Shown here: positions 17,991 to 28,185 of the stretch, piece by piece
Layout of the letters: each line of letters starts with the position of its first letter
Numbering within the stretch: position 1 is the first letter of the stretch
Origin: Thermomicrobium sp. CFH 73360
GTDB lineage: Bacteria > Chloroflexota > Chloroflexia > Thermomicrobiales > Thermomicrobiaceae
DNA: 64,000 bases
Direction: 5' to 3'
NCBI RefSeq assembly: GCF_023806465.1
Contig: NZ_JAMSLS010000002.1
Span: 707,105-771,104, forward strand
Position numbers and translations under genes: made by a program
The notes under the pieces: model-generated
Database searches by the model: none
Told to the model about the DNA's origin: nothing
What the model saw: only the letters and a program-made list of their open reading frames with translations

Positions 17991-18976
17991 GCCGACCGCT
18001 GACGGTCTTGGTGACCGGCGGAGCCGGCTATGTCGGATCGTTCACCGTCCGAGCGCTCCAGGACGCTGGTCATGAGGTCGTTGTATTCGACAATCTTCGT
18101 CAGGGACATCGCGCGGCCGTTCAGGCACCGCTTGTGATTGGCGAACTTGTCGATCGCGAAGCGGTTTTCGCCTGCTTTCGCCGCTGGCGATTTGACGCTG
18201 TCCTCCATCTCGCTGCCTATACCTCAGTGCGAGAGTCTGTCGTCGATCCCAACAAGTATGTCGTTCACAACGTTGGTGGTGCCATCGTTCTCCTTGAGGC
18301 CTGCCTTACCTATGGTGTCCCGCATGTTGTCTTCTCGTCCACTTCGGAAGTCTACGGCGAGGCGCGCTATCTTCCGCTTGATGAGGAACATCCGACCGAA
18401 CCGGCAAACCCGTATGGCGCAACAAAGCTCCAGGTCGAGCACTACTTGCGTTGGTATGACACTGCCTATGGACTGCGCTCCATCAGTCTCCGGTACTTCA
18501 ACGCTGCCGGTGCGGCGCTGGATGGTTCCATGGGTGAAGACCACCGTCCTGAAGAGCACCTGATTCCGAATGCCATCCGCGGTGCACTCGGTCTCCAACC
18601 CTTCCGGCTGACCTCGCCACCGGTGGAGACGCCCGATGGGACGACGATCCGAGACTACGTGCACGTTCTCGACTTGGCGGAGGCACACCTGTTGGCGCTG
18701 GAGGCGCTGCGGCGTGGCCACCCCACTGATGTCATCAACCTCGGAAGTGGCGTTGGCTATTCGACTCGCCAGATTGTGGAGCTCGTGCAGGAGATTACTG
18801 GCGTGCGCTTCCCGATCGAGCGAGGAGAGCCGCGTCCTGGTGAGCCACCAGTGAAGTACGCGAGCTATACCAAGGCAGCACGTGTCCTCGGTTGGCGTCC
18901 GCGTTACGGGATTGAAGAGATTATCGCTTCGGCTGTCGCCTGGCACAGCCGCTTTCCGCACGGTTATCCCGACTGA
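17987..18976 (+). CDS. galE: UDP-glucose 4-epimerase (extended SDR)
   Basis: 329 residues. NAD-binding TVLVTGGAGYVGSFTVRALQ (GxxGxxG), the VVVFDNLRQGHRAAV ribose-binding segment typical of GalE, AVLHLAAYTSVRESVVDPNK, catalytic Ser/Thr in FSSTSEVYGE and the YxxxK pair in NPYGATKLQVEHYLRW. LRYFNAAGA and DGTTIRDYVHVLDLAEAHL are GalE-type substrate segments. It interconverts UDP-glucose and UDP-galactose (or N-acetyl forms) for surface polysaccharides. Start ATG overlaps the upstream stop. The adjacent pyrophosphatase-like gene could pull nucleotide-sugar synthesis forward by removing pyrophosphate, if it is active. Confidence 0.92.
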   Translation: MSRPLTVLVTGGAGYVGSFTVRALQDAGHEVVVFDNLRQGHRAAVQAPLVIGELVDREAVFACFRRWRFDAVLHLAAYTSVRESVVDPNKYVVHNVGGAIVLLEACLTYGVPHVVFSSTSEVYGEARYLPLDEEHPTEPANPYGATKLQVEHYLRWYDTAYGLRSISLRYFNAAGAALDGSMGEDHRPEEHLIPNAIRGALGLQPFRLTSPPVETPDGTTIRDYVHVLDLAEAHLLALEALRRGHPTDVINLGSGVGYSTRQIVELVQEITGVRFPIERGEPRPGEPPVKYASYTKAARVLGWRPRYGIEEIIASAVAWHSRFPHGYPD

Positions 18977-18988
18977 CCGGGTGCGCAG

Positions 18989-21900
18989 ATGGGTATCCGT
19001 CTCACACGTCTCACCGTCCTTGGTTTTAAGAGCTTCGCTGACCCTGTTGAGCTCGTCTTCGACCACGGTATCACCGCGATCGTGGGTCCCAATGGCTCGG
19101 GGAAGTCGAACCTGGCAGATGCCATCGCGTGGGTACTCGGCGAGCAGAGCGGCGCAGCGATGCGGAGTCGCCGTGCCGAGGACGTCATCTTCGCCGGCGG
19201 CCCCGGACGCGCGGCGCTCGGTATGGCTGAAGTAACGTTAGTCCTTGAGCAGGACGGGGAAGAGCTCGGACTTCCTTTCCACGAGGTCAGTCTGACTCGG
19301 CGTGTCTTTCGCGATGGCGAGAACCAGTATCTGATCAACGGTGCTCGGGCGCGTCTCCGCGATGTGGCTCAGATCGCCGCTGCCCTTCGGGCCGAGTGGG
19401 TCATCGTCCGTCAGGGTGCCGTCGATCACGTGCTCGACCAGCGTCCCAGCGAACGTCGCGATTTCTTGGAGCATGCAGCTGGACTGGCGACTTTGCGTCT
19501 GCGTCAAACCGAGGCACGCCAACGATTGGCTGAGGCCGAGCAGCACGCGCAACGCTTGGAAGACCTTTTACGGGAACTCGAACCGCACATTGCGACGCTC
19601 GCCGAGGCAGCTGAGCGTGCACGCGAAGCGCTGACCGTGCGCGAGGCGCTCCGAGAGACGACGCTGCATCTTTTTGCTGCACGCTGGCGGCGCGCCCGTG
19701 ACGAGAACGAACGTGCACGCTGTCGTGCTGCGGAGTATGAGCGTGCTTATGAAGATGCGGTTGGAACGGTACGACAGGCGCGGGAATCACTGGAGCGCGA
19801 AGAAAATGAACACCGTGCCCTCGCCGCGCAGCGTGAGCTGCTGGTCGAGCGCCGACGAGTTCTGGTGCGTGACGCTCAGTTCGCGGCGCACCGGGCTCAC
19901 GTGGCACGAGAACGTGCTGCAGTGCTCATGCGACAACTCGACTCACTTGACCGTGACGCGGCCAGCACTCACCATGAGGCTGTTGCTCTGCAACAGGAGC
20001 TCGAGCGCGTCGCAACCCTGCACGCTACGACAACGAACCAACTCGCTGCAGTAGAGTCGGCGCTTCAGCGAGCCGAAGCTGCTGCAGCCGAACGCGCAAG
20101 CCGCGCTGCACAGCTTCGCCGTGACCTCGAAGAGCTTGAGCGTCAGCTCACCCAGTGCGAGCGTGAACGCCAGCGCCTCGCGCGTGCGCGCGCGACATTG
20201 GCTGCAACGACGGAGGCACGACGTCAGGAACTTGCGCAGCTGCATGCTCTTGCGGTCGAGCGGGCTCGGGAGCGTGCTGCTGCAGAACGCGAGCTGGTGA
20301 CGCTCACGGCACGCGAGGCTGAACTGGCCGAACAGCTCACCGAGGCAAAGCTTGAGGCCGAGCACTGTTCCGCGTTGCTGCGGCGAACGGGCTCGAAGCT
20401 GGAGCGCCAAGTGCACGTCGTGCGTGAACTGGAGCGTGAGCTGATCTTGGCGCGCGCACGTCTCGACGCGTTGTCTCGAGCACTCGAAGGCGAGCTTATA
20501 GCCGGTGCGACGCGAGCCGTGCTCGCCGCAGCGCATCGTGGCCAGCTGAGTGGTGTCCTCGGGACGCTTGGTGCACTCATCGATGTTCCACCGGAACTCG
20601 AGCTTGCGGTCGAGGCTGCGCTCGGTGGGCACCTCCATGATGTCGTGGTAGAACGCTGGACCGATGCGGAGGCAGCCATTGCCTTTCTCAAAGAACACCG
20701 TGCTGGCCGGGTGACTTTCCATCCCCTCGACAGTGTCCGCACTTTTCCGCCGACCCGACTGCCGCTCGCCATAGGTGGACCTGGTGTCATCGGGGTGGCA
20801 GCGGAACTCGTGTCCGCTTCTCCAGCACTGCGCCCTGTCGTGCAGTCCTTGCTTGGGCGGGTCCTCGTTGTCACTGACCTCGCCACAACCCGGCGCTTGC
20901 TCCCGCAGCTTCCTCCTGGCTGGGTGATCGTGACGCGGGAGGGTGAACTTGCTCGTCCAAGCGGCTCCGTCACCGGTGGAGCAGCAAAGTCCCGAGAGCG
21001 AGGGGTTCTGTCTCTGGCTCGGGAACGCCGCGAACTCGCCGCTCGGTCAGAGCGTCTAGAGCAGCTGGTGGCTCAAGGGCGACAGGAGCTCGAGTCCACG
21101 CGCGTCGAGTACGAGCAGGCGCGAATAACGGCGGACGAGGCGCAGCGCAAACTGCGTGCGCTCGAGACAACCCATGCCGAACTCCTCGCAGAGCGGCAGC
21201 GGGCAGAACGAGCGTTGACGATGCTCGTCGAAACGCAAGCCCGTGAGACACAGGCCATCGCGCATCTCGAGCGTCTTCTTACCGAGGCAGAAGAGCAAGA
21301 ACGAGCGCTCGCTGCCCAAGAGGCAGAATGGGAGTCAACGCAGCACAAGATCGAGGAGCAGCGGACGCAACTCGTCGATGAACTGGCTGCGCTCGAGCGA
21401 GTTGATCCGGAGCGAGAACGATTAGCTGCTCGTGTCGCCGTCCTGCGTGAGCGTACTCATGCCCTCGAACGGGAACGAGCTCAGTTTGAACGTCAGTTCG
21501 AACTCCTTCAACAGCGGGCCGCAGAGTTGGCGAGTCGCCGGGCGCAACTGGTTGCTGACACTGAGCGGGCACTCGCAGAGGCTGAAGGAGCCGAGTCTGA
21601 AGCCGCGTCACTTTCTGCAGCGGTTTCGGAACTCGAACGAGAGGAAGTGGCTCTCGCCACGGCGCTCGAGGAACGGGCGCGTTGTCTCAGCGCTGCTCGC
21701 AGCGCGCTGGCAACGGCCGAGGAGCATCTGCGACAGACAGAACGGGAGCGAGCTGCGGTGCGGGCCGCGCTGGAACGTGCCGAAGAGCTCCAGCGGGCAG
21801 TGCTGGAGAGTGCGGCTTGGGAACTCAGCGGTGCCCAAGAGTTCCAGTGGGTGTCGGAGACGTTGGCTCAGTTGGCCGACCAGGTCAGCGAGCCGCCGGA

Positions 21901-22552
21901 GCGACTTGAGCGTCGCATCGTGGACCTGCGGCGGCGCTGGCAGGAGCTGAGCCGCTTTGGTGAGGCAGCGATCGCGCAGTACGAGGCCGAGCGGGTGCGG
22001 TACGAGTCGCTCCGGTCCGAACTCCAAGACGTGCGGGCGACGGTACAAACGCTGCGCACACTTCTTGCTGAACTCGACCGACAGATCGAGCGTCGCTTCG
22101 CACGGTCACTCCGAACGCTTGACCGTGCGTTTGCGGCGACGTTTAGCGAGCTCTTCGGTGGAGGCCGGGCACGGCTGATCGCGCGTGACGGAACTGGCTC
22201 TATCGAAGGGGTGGAACTCGTTGTCCAACCGGCTGGGAAGCGCGTTCGTTCTGTGCAGCAACTGAGTGGTGGCGAGCGTGCGCTCACCGCGGTGGCGCTT
22301 CGCTTTGCGCTGCTGGAGTCGAGCCCGCTGCCGTTCTGTGTCCTCGATGAGGTCGACGCTGCACTTGATGAGGCGAACGTGTTGCGCTTCCGAGCGGTGC
22401 TCGAACGTCTTGCTGAACGGACGCAGTTTCTTGTCATCACGCACAACCGTGCAACGATCGAAGCAGCAGGAACCCTGTATGGTGTCACAATGGGAGAGGA
22501 TGGCGTCTCGCGGGTGGTCTCGCTCCGTTTGGCCGAGTACGCGTCGGAGTGA
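18989..22552 (+). CDS. smc: Chromosome segregation ATPase SMC
   Basis: 1187 residues, normal SMC length. The ATPase head is split: Walker A GPNGSGKSNLADAIAW (residues 33-48) at the N-terminus and, near the C-terminus, the signature LSGGERALTAVALRFALL (about 1091) with Walker B FCVLDEVDAALDEAN and the H-loop FLVITHN. Two long coiled coils rich in Arg, Glu, Ala and Leu flank a hinge around 515-660 (VLGTLGALIDVPPELELAVE and later the VVTDLATTRRLLPQLPPG stretch). SMC with ScpA/ScpB forms the bacterial condensin. It starts 12 bases after galE, so it is likely in the same operon. The coiled coils have an extreme Arg/Glu content, as common in thermophiles. Confidence 0.97.
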   Translation: MGIRLTRLTVLGFKSFADPVELVFDHGITAIVGPNGSGKSNLADAIAWVLGEQSGAAMRSRRAEDVIFAGGPGRAALGMAEVTLVLEQDGEELGLPFHEVSLTRRVFRDGENQYLINGARARLRDVAQIAAALRAEWVIVRQGAVDHVLDQRPSERRDFLEHAAGLATLRLRQTEARQRLAEAEQHAQRLEDLLRELEPHIATLAEAAERAREALTVREALRETTLHLFAARWRRARDENERARCRAAEYERAYEDAVGTVRQARESLEREENEHRALAAQRELLVERRRVLVRDAQFAAHRAHVARERAAVLMRQLDSLDRDAASTHHEAVALQQELERVATLHATTTNQLAAVESALQRAEAAAAERASRAAQLRRDLEELERQLTQCERERQRLARARATLAATTEARRQELAQLHALAVERARERAAAERELVTLTAREAELAEQLTEAKLEAEHCSALLRRTGSKLERQVHVVRELERELILARARLDALSRALEGELIAGATRAVLAAAHRGQLSGVLGTLGALIDVPPELELAVEAALGGHLHDVVVERWTDAEAAIAFLKEHRAGRVTFHPLDSVRTFPPTRLPLAIGGPGVIGVAAELVSASPALRPVVQSLLGRVLVVTDLATTRRLLPQLPPGWVIVTREGELARPSGSVTGGAAKSRERGVLSLARERRELAARSERLEQLVAQGRQELESTRVEYEQARITADEAQRKLRALETTHAELLAERQRAERALTMLVETQARETQAIAHLERLLTEAEEQERALAAQEAEWESTQHKIEEQRTQLVDELAALERVDPERERLAARVAVLRERTHALERERAQFERQFELLQQRAAELASRRAQLVADTERALAEAEGAESEAASLSAAVSELEREEVALATALEERARCLSAARSALATAEEHLRQTERERAAVRAALERAEELQRAVLESAAWELSGAQEFQWVSETLAQLADQVSEPPERLERRIVDLRRRWQELSRFGEAAIAQYEAERVRYESLRSELQDVRATVQTLRTLLAELDRQIERRFARSLRTLDRAFAATFSELFGGGRARLIARDGTGSIEGVELVVQPAGKRVRSVQQLSGGERALTAVALRFALLESSPLPFCVLDEVDAALDEANVLRFRAVLERLAERTQFLVITHNRATIEAAGTLYGVTMGEDGVSRVVSLRLAEYASE

Positions 22553-22554
22553 GG

Positions 22555-24030
22555 TCAAGCGAGGTCGAGCGGCCAGATTGGCCGGCGGATGTTGCGGAAG
22601 GGGAGGCGAGTCAGGTCGCTCCCTGTGATCCCTGGGCCTTCCACGAGCACCACCCGCTCGGCAATCGGCTCGAAGGCTGCGCGAAAGTGTCCCTTGCCCT
22701 TCAGTGCGAGGATGCGTTGCTCGGTCGGCTCAATCCCGTGCGATCGGAAGACATTGAGGTCAATCGGCGACTCGGCACGCTCTGTCACGATGACGGCGAT
22801 TCCCTCGACCTCGAGCACAACTGTTCGGCCCAGATCCACCGTCACTCCAGCGTGCATCGGGCCGGCATTCACATACCGTCCGTCCGAGAGCAGCCGGACC
22901 ACTCCCCGGACGGCCAGCGGTGGACCATGCAAGTTGTCGGTCTTCCCACCGAGCAAGACGTCCATCGTCGCGCGCACGCCCGCCTGACAGCAGGAGGCTA
23001 CAACCTCGGGGTCTCGCACCAGCGCGAGAGCAGCTGGTCGTGCCTCTTGCCGGAGCAAGAAGCGCAAGAGCTCTACGCTGTCGCCAGGACCGCCAGTCCA
23101 AGGGTTGTCGGCGATATCAACCAGCACGAGTGGCCCACGTTCGATCGCACGGATAGCTGCCGCTGCTTCGTCCCACGTTGCTACTCCCCCGAGAAAGCCA
23201 TGGCGGAGTTCCCAAGCGAGCGCGGCCAACTCGTCAGCGAGCTGTCGTGCGAGCGCTGGGTCCCCATCGGTTGTAACCAAGATACTCAACCCGGCTTCCG
23301 GAACGTCGGCGGGCGGGAAACCGCCGGCGATCGTCACGTCCAGCACACGCGGATCATCTTCCATCGCCTCAGCTCGGTCGAGAAGCGTGCGCATTGGTGG
23401 GCGATCGGTCGTCATCCGTTGGGACGTCGGCAGCATCGGCGGCTTGACCAACACGGCAGTCGGACGAACGTTACCACGTAGCAAGCGAAAGAGAAGCTGA
23501 CCAGCTTGCCGTCCGCGCTCTCGCTGATCAACATGCGGGTAGGCATGGTAACCAAGGAGAATGTTGGCCTGCTCGACCATGAGAGAGCTGATATTGGCGT
23601 GTAGGTCGAGTACGGCAACGATCGGGACACGTGGCCCAACCAGCTCCCGCAGCCGACGGAGAAGTTCTCCATCACCGTCGGATACGTGTTCGGCGACCAT
23701 CGCACCGTGCAGTGAGAGCAGGATGCCGTCGAGCGGCTGCGCGTGCTCGATACCCGCGAGAAGCTCTGCGACCAGTGTCTCGTATGCCTCACGGGTGACT
23801 TTTCCCGCGGGCGTGATCCACACGGAAAACAGGGGCAGGAGCTCTAGTCCCAGTTCTGCGGCGGCGTCGATGAAGCCGGCGAGCACTGTCGCGGTGTCGC
23901 GTGCCTGTTCAAGGACAGCAGCTCCGCGGGCAATCCCGCAACGCTCGATGAAGGCCAGGTCGACCGGCACGCTGGAAAAGGAGTTCGTCTCGTGAGACAG
24001 TTCAGCGATCGCAATGCGCAGGCGAGCCAT
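22555..24030 (-). CDS. M81 family (MlrC-like, DUF1485) metallopeptidase
   Basis: 491 residues. N-terminus RIAIAELSHETNSFSSVPVD carries the family motif HETNSF; later ILLSLHGAMVAEH, VAVLDLHANISSLMVEQANI (probable zinc ligands in D-x-H-x-N) and GYHAYPHVDQRERGRQAG give further His/Asp ligands. The C-terminal MlrC domain has LVDIADNPWTGGPGDSVELL and PMHAGVTVDLGRTVVLEV. MlrC of microcystin degraders cleaves a linear tetrapeptide; most homologues have unknown substrates and often sit with amide or peptide catabolic genes. Here it is the last gene of the serS operon, six bases after the BKACE gene. Stop lies three bases from the smc stop (convergent). Confidence 0.9.
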   Translation of the reverse strand: MARLRIAIAELSHETNSFSSVPVDLAFIERCGIARGAAVLEQARDTATVLAGFIDAAAELGLELLPLFSVWITPAGKVTREAYETLVAELLAGIEHAQPLDGILLSLHGAMVAEHVSDGDGELLRRLRELVGPRVPIVAVLDLHANISSLMVEQANILLGYHAYPHVDQRERGRQAGQLLFRLLRGNVRPTAVLVKPPMLPTSQRMTTDRPPMRTLLDRAEAMEDDPRVLDVTIAGGFPPADVPEAGLSILVTTDGDPALARQLADELAALAWELRHGFLGGVATWDEAAAAIRAIERGPLVLVDIADNPWTGGPGDSVELLRFLLRQEARPAALALVRDPEVVASCCQAGVRATMDVLLGGKTDNLHGPPLAVRGVVRLLSDGRYVNAGPMHAGVTVDLGRTVVLEVEGIAVIVTERAESPIDLNVFRSHGIEPTEQRILALKGKGHFRAAFEPIAERVVLVEGPGITGSDLTRLPFRNIRRPIWPLDLA

Positions 24031-24036
24031 ACTTCC

Positions 24037-24867
24037 TCACCCGGCGAATGGTGGGAGCCCCAGCAGTTGCCGTGCCTCGCTCGGCGTCGCAGGTTCGCGG
24101 CCGAGTTCGCGGGCGATGCGAACGATCCGGGCCACAAGCGGTGCGTTTCCCTCGGCGAGGACGCGGTAGGAATAGTAGATGTTGTCTTCAAGTCCCGTTC
24201 GCACGTGCCCGCCCATCACCAAGGCCGCCACGTTCATTGGCAGCTGGTGTCGGCCAATTGCACAGACTGACCAGAGCGAACCTGCTGGGAGTTGTCGCAC
24301 CATATGTGCAAGTTGCTCGACCGTCGCTGGTGCTCCACCACGAACGCCAAGCACCATCTGGAACCAATAGGGAGGCTGGATTAGTCTCCGCTCGATGAAA
24401 CGTTTGGCCGTTTCGATGAATCCGCTATCGAAGCATTCGATTTCCGGCTTGACGCCGTGTGCCTGCATTTCCTGGGCAAGTGCTTCGAGGAACTGTGGCG
24501 AGTTGACGAAGACGCGGTCACCGAAGTTGACTGATCCGGCGTCGAACGAGGCGATGTCCGGGCGCAAGCGCACCGGTGCGATCCGTTCCTCGTCCGGAAC
24601 GATACCCGCACCTCCGCCGGTCGAGAAATTGAGCACGATGTCACAGCCCTCCGCGCGAATGAGGTCGCGCACGCGTGCGTAGCGCGCGGGATCACTCGTC
24701 ACGCGGCCGTGTTCGTCACGGACATGGATATGGACGATCGCGGCACCCTCACGCCAGCAGCGGATTGCCTCGGCCGCGATCTCCTCTTCGGTAATCGGGA
24801 CGTAGGGGGTTTGCTCTCGTGTCGTCCAGCTGCCAGTCGTCGCGACCGAGATGATCACCTTCTCCAT
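24037..24867 (-). CDS. BKACE-type beta-keto acid cleavage enzyme (DUF849)
   Basis: 276 residues. The family condenses or cleaves beta-keto acids with acetyl-CoA using a zinc ion. Visible motifs: ISVATTGSWTTREQTPYVPI at the N-terminus, the zinc-binding AAIVHIHVRDEHGR (H-x-H), NFSTGGGAGI, SFDAGSVNFGDRVF, PEIECFDSGFIETAKRFIER and the C-terminal GGHVRTGLEDNIYYSYR segment. The residue pattern matches the Kce-like superfamily, in which substrates differ widely (3-keto-5-aminohexanoate, dehydrocarnitine, betaine-derived and others). Located between a C45 peptidase and an M81 peptidase in one operon, so the substrate may come from hydrolysis of an amide; this is inference. Confidence 0.92.
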   Translation of the reverse strand: MEKVIISVATTGSWTTREQTPYVPITEEEIAAEAIRCWREGAAIVHIHVRDEHGRVTSDPARYARVRDLIRAEGCDIVLNFSTGGGAGIVPDEERIAPVRLRPDIASFDAGSVNFGDRVFVNSPQFLEALAQEMQAHGVKPEIECFDSGFIETAKRFIERRLIQPPYWFQMVLGVRGGAPATVEQLAHMVRQLPAGSLWSVCAIGRHQLPMNVAALVMGGHVRTGLEDNIYYSYRVLAEGNAPLVARIVRIARELGREPATPSEARQLLGLPPFAG

Positions 24868-24882
24868 CGCCTGCCTCCTTGG

Positions 24883-25941
24883 TCACGCGAGCGGGATCCG
24901 CTCGAAGGCGACACGGCAAGGCGCACCAGGGGCGACCCAGAGTTCTCGCCTTGTCACGTCGATCACGAGCCCGGCGATCGTCCGGCTTGCATGATCCGCT
25001 GCTGGGTCGAGGTGCTTGCAGAGAGCGTTCGGCTGATTGGCGTGGTCGCGGAGCAGTGCTTGAAGTGTCTCAACGGTGTGTTGGCCTGCAGCCAGTGTCA
25101 GCAAGCGCTGCGCACGATTGCGTCGAAGTTGGGAATCGAGTGTGTCGCCCTCCTCCAGGCTGCGTAGTTCTGGGGCGAGGACGTGATTCGCGTGCGAGAA
25201 CGGCTCGTTCCCTACATAGTGAAGCGCGTACTGTCGTCCAGTGACCTCGATGTCGTAGATCTCTCCATCAGCGGTTGCGATGAGGTGGTTGTTCCCATTA
25301 GCACGCTCTGGTAGGAGCGCGGCCTGGATTGCTCTGGCCAGTGTCGAGGCGCGCAGTACCTCACGGTAGAGGAACAACTTTGGAACACCAATCCGGAGGT
25401 CCGTTACCTGCAACGCGTTGCCCGTCGAGCCGATCCCGACCTCGTTGACACCCTGATAGAGGAAAAGGCCGCCGTAGGCAAAGGCAACAAAGGCCGGCTC
25501 ATCCGCTGGTCGCACGCGAACCACAGAGACTCGCTCATGGCGGCAGGGAAGAGCGTCCTCGTTGTGGGCGAGGAGCACACTGCCGTCATTCGACGCTTCT
25601 GCTGGGACGGCAAGACTGGTGCACCCCTCTTTCATGCGGATACGGCGGGCCAGGAACAGCGTCTCCTGGAGCGCGTTCAGGCTGACGAGCGCATCGACAT
25701 CCACACCGGCAGCGCGTGCAAGCGCAGCGAGTTCCTCGGCAGTCTTTGGAAGGTTCCCCTCAAGGTCGTCACGGAGACGTCGAGCCAGATCGAGTGCCAG
25801 ATCCCAGGAGATCCCGCGCCTTGCGAGTTCCTGGCGATGCCGCGTGATTGCCTCGGGCAGTATCACCTCAAGAGCGCGGCCGATTGTCTCTCCAATCGCC
25901 GCCGGTGAGCCGCTCGCCTCGATGACCTGGACCGAGGACAT
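24883..25941 (-). CDS. C45-type Ntn-hydrolase (acyl-transferase/amidase family)
   Basis: 352 residues. The family includes the fungal isopenicillin N acyltransferase and bacterial acyl-amide hydrolases, which self-cleave before a Cys that then becomes the N-terminal nucleophile. The expected site is in RMKEGCTSLAV (Cys about residue 107), followed by LLAHNEDALPCRHERVSVVR with the conserved NED, GLFLYQGVNEVGIGSTGNAL, and LPERANGNNHLIATADGEIY. Start: ATG 25941 with AGGAG ten bases upstream; a GTG at 25947 overlapping the serS stop as GTGA is possible. No signal peptide, so cytoplasmic. Likely co-translated with serS and followed after 15 bases by BKACE. Confidence 0.87.
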   Translation of the reverse strand: MSSVQVIEASGSPAAIGETIGRALEVILPEAITRHRQELARRGISWDLALDLARRLRDDLEGNLPKTAEELAALARAAGVDVDALVSLNALQETLFLARRIRMKEGCTSLAVPAEASNDGSVLLAHNEDALPCRHERVSVVRVRPADEPAFVAFAYGGLFLYQGVNEVGIGSTGNALQVTDLRIGVPKLFLYREVLRASTLARAIQAALLPERANGNNHLIATADGEIYDIEVTGRQYALHYVGNEPFSHANHVLAPELRSLEEGDTLDSQLRRNRAQRLLTLAAGQHTVETLQALLRDHANQPNALCKHLDPAADHASRTIAGLVIDVTRRELWVAPGAPCRVAFERIPLA

Positions 25942-25943
25942 CG

Positions 25944-27281
25944 TCACCCGTCTCCTGTCAGGGCCTGCTCACGTGCTCGTCGGGCCTGAGCAGGATCCCA
26001 GTAGGCTGGTTGTCGGCTAATCCGCTCTTGGCCACCCATGTATGGTCGGAGCACAGCAGGGATCTCGATTGATCCGTCCGGCTGCTGATAGTTCTCCATG
26101 ATCGCGATGAGCGTCCGTGGCAGTGCCAACCCGGAACCGTTCAAGGTATGGACAAACTGCGGCCGCGCACCTTCGCTCGGGCGGAAGCGGATGTTGGCGC
26201 GGCGTGCCTGGAAGTCGCGGAAGTTCGAGCAGGACGACACTTCAAGCCACTCCTGGGAGCCGGGTGCCCAGACTTCCAGGTCGAACTTCTTGGCAGCAGT
26301 GAATGACAGGTCGCCGGTACACATCTGAACAACGCGATAGGGTAACTCGAGGTGACGCAGCACGTCCTCGGCATCTGCGACGAGCCGCTGCAACTCCTCG
26401 TCCGAGCGTTCTGGCTCAACAAACTTGACCATTTCGACTTTCTCGAACTGGTGCACGCGCTTGATGCCGCGCACATCACGGCCAGCGGAGACCTTTTCTT
26501 TGCGGAAGCATGGAGTCGCGGCCACAAGATAGATCGGCAATGAGCCAGGTGGCAGGATCTCGTCACGGAAGAGGTTCGTGACCGGGACTTCTGCTGTCGG
26601 GATCAGCCAGAGGTCGGTTTCTTCGTCGTGGTAGAGGTTATCGCCAAATTTCGGAAGGTTTCCGGTGCCGACCATTGCCTCACGCCGGACGAGGAATGGT
26701 GGGTAGACCTCAAGATACCCGTGCTTGGTGACATGCAAGTCGATCATCCACGTGATAAGTGCCCGCTGCAGCCGGGCCAAGTCTCCCCGTAGGACGTAGA
26801 AGCGGCTACCAGCGATCTTGACCCCTCGTTCGAAGTCGATCAACCCAAGTTCTTCGGCCAGTTCCCAGTGCGGCTTGACCGGGAAGTCGAACTGGCGCGG
26901 TTCGCCCCAATGTCGAACAACCACGTTAAAGCTTTCATCCGGGCCGACCGGGACATCAGGGTCAGGTAAATTTGGTACCTCAAGCAAGAGTGCTTGGAGT
27001 CGCTCCTCGACCGCTGTGAGCTCACGATCCAGTTCCTCGATGCGGTCACCAAGCGCGCGCATTGCGGCAATCGCTGCCTCCCGTTCTGTGCCGGGTGAGA
27101 GCCCAGCGATGCGCCGCGACTCCGCGTTCCGTTGCGCTTTCAGTTGCTCCACCTCGGCAACGAGCCTGCGGCGTCGTTCATCGAGTTCGAGAATCTCGTC
27201 AATTGGCGCCTCGGTGTTCAGCTTCCGCAGCGCCTCGCGGATCGTCTCCGGATGCTCGCGAATAAGCCTGAGGTCGAGCAT
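25944..27281 (-). CDS. serS: Seryl-tRNA synthetase
   Basis: 445 residues. Class II synthetase with an N-terminal tRNA-binding coiled-coil arm ([20 protein letters not shown] to about residue 105, including [20 protein letters not shown]). Core motifs: motif 1 around [20 protein letters not shown], the Ser-binding [10 protein letters not shown], motif 2 [20 protein letters not shown] with [11 protein letters not shown], and motif 3 [20 protein letters not shown]. Charges tRNA(Ser) (and tRNA(Sec), which matters here because the window encodes a selenoprotein). It is the first gene of a minus-strand operon followed by three peptide/amide-catabolism genes. Confidence 0.97.
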   Translation of the reverse strand: MLDLRLIREHPETIREALRKLNTEAPIDEILELDERRRRLVAEVEQLKAQRNAESRRIAGLSPGTEREAAIAAMRALGDRIEELDRELTAVEERLQALLLEVPNLPDPDVPVGPDESFNVVVRHWGEPRQFDFPVKPHWELAEELGLIDFERGVKIAGSRFYVLRGDLARLQRALITWMIDLHVTKHGYLEVYPPFLVRREAMVGTGNLPKFGDNLYHDEETDLWLIPTAEVPVTNLFRDEILPPGSLPIYLVAATPCFRKEKVSAGRDVRGIKRVHQFEKVEMVKFVEPERSDEELQRLVADAEDVLRHLELPYRVVQMCTGDLSFTAAKKFDLEVWAPGSQEWLEVSSCSNFRDFQARRANIRFRPSEGARPQFVHTLNGSGLALPRTLIAIMENYQQPDGSIEIPAVLRPYMGGQERISRQPAYWDPAQARRAREQALTGDG

Positions 27282-27340
27282 GTCCCCCCCTTCGGCAGTG
27301 TGTCCCGCCCGAGCATGGATCGCCCGCGCGATCGTTCGAG

Positions 27341-28018
27341 TTATCGACTGCGCTGGCCCTTGACGTCAAGATCGGGGAGGAATTTCAGCCAGCTCTCATG
27401 CACTGGTGAGCGGAGCACGCGTTGGACGAGGTAGTACCGTCCTGGGCGTGGCTCGAAAGGCTGGCGCAAGAGCTGCATTCGCGCTTCGGCAAGCGACTTG
27501 CCTCCCTTGCGATGGTTACAGGTCCGGCAGGCACTGACGACGTTCTCCCAGGTGTGCGGACCGCCGCGGGAACGCGGCACGACATGGTCGATCGTCAGGT
27601 CATGGGTGCGTACGCCGCAGTACTGGCAGGTGTAGTTATCGCGGAGAAAGACCTCGCGGCGGCAGAGTTTCACGCGCACCGGGGGACGCTTGACCAAGCT
27701 CAGAAGGCGGATGACAGACGGTGCTGGGAAGCACCGTTGTGCCGAGGCCACCTCATGCTCGTAGGTCTCCAGGATCTCTGCCTTGCCGGAGAGCCAGAGG
27801 ACGAGCGCCCGACGCACCGTTGCGACATGCAGCGGCTCGTAGTTTTGGTTGAGCACGAGAACTGGTCGGTGGCCATTGAGGGACACAAGGCCATTACCTT
27901 GGGAAGAGAAGTCCAAGGCAACGTGACCGTTGTGGCGTTGGAGAGGATCGGTGTCCGACACGTCTACGTTCCGTTCGACCGTGTTACAGACTGCCGGTGC
28001 TGGTCGTGCCCGCCGCAT
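27341..28018 (-). CDS. HNH endonuclease family protein
   Basis: 225 residues as the longest version; the first 25 or so residues are poorly family-like and a later start is possible. [20 protein letters not shown] is typical of this bacterial HNH subfamily (often seen near McrA-like or standing alone). The HNH/zinc module reads [35 protein letters not shown] and [13 protein letters not shown]: two CxxC pairs bind structural zinc and DH...N...H forms the beta-beta-alpha metal nuclease site. All key residues are present. Function in repair, restriction or recombination is not determined. It lies between uvrA and serS on the same strand but with gaps of 167 and 59 bases. Confidence 0.88.
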   Translation of the reverse strand: MRRARPAPAVCNTVERNVDVSDTDPLQRHNGHVALDFSSQGNGLVSLNGHRPVLVLNQNYEPLHVATVRRALVLWLSGKAEILETYEHEVASAQRCFPAPSVIRLLSLVKRPPVRVKLCRREVFLRDNYTCQYCGVRTHDLTIDHVVPRSRGGPHTWENVVSACRTCNHRKGGKSLAEARMQLLRQPFEPRPGRYYLVQRVLRSPVHESWLKFLPDLDVKGQRSR

Positions 28019-28185
28019 CTTACCAGCACTGCGCCCAACGATGGGTCGCTTTCAATCATACCGAGCGCAAGCGCCGTCGGCCATGTATCAGAAGGCGGGG
28101 GAGTGCTGTACCTTCTTGCAGCGCGATTCACTCAGCACTGGAGTCACCATGCTGGGAAGACGGGTGTCTGGTGCCCACATTGGTC

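Noticed and set aside
22555..23481. Long plus-strand frame opposite the M81 peptidase
   Set aside because: It is the antisense of a clearly conserved gene and has no motif of its own.
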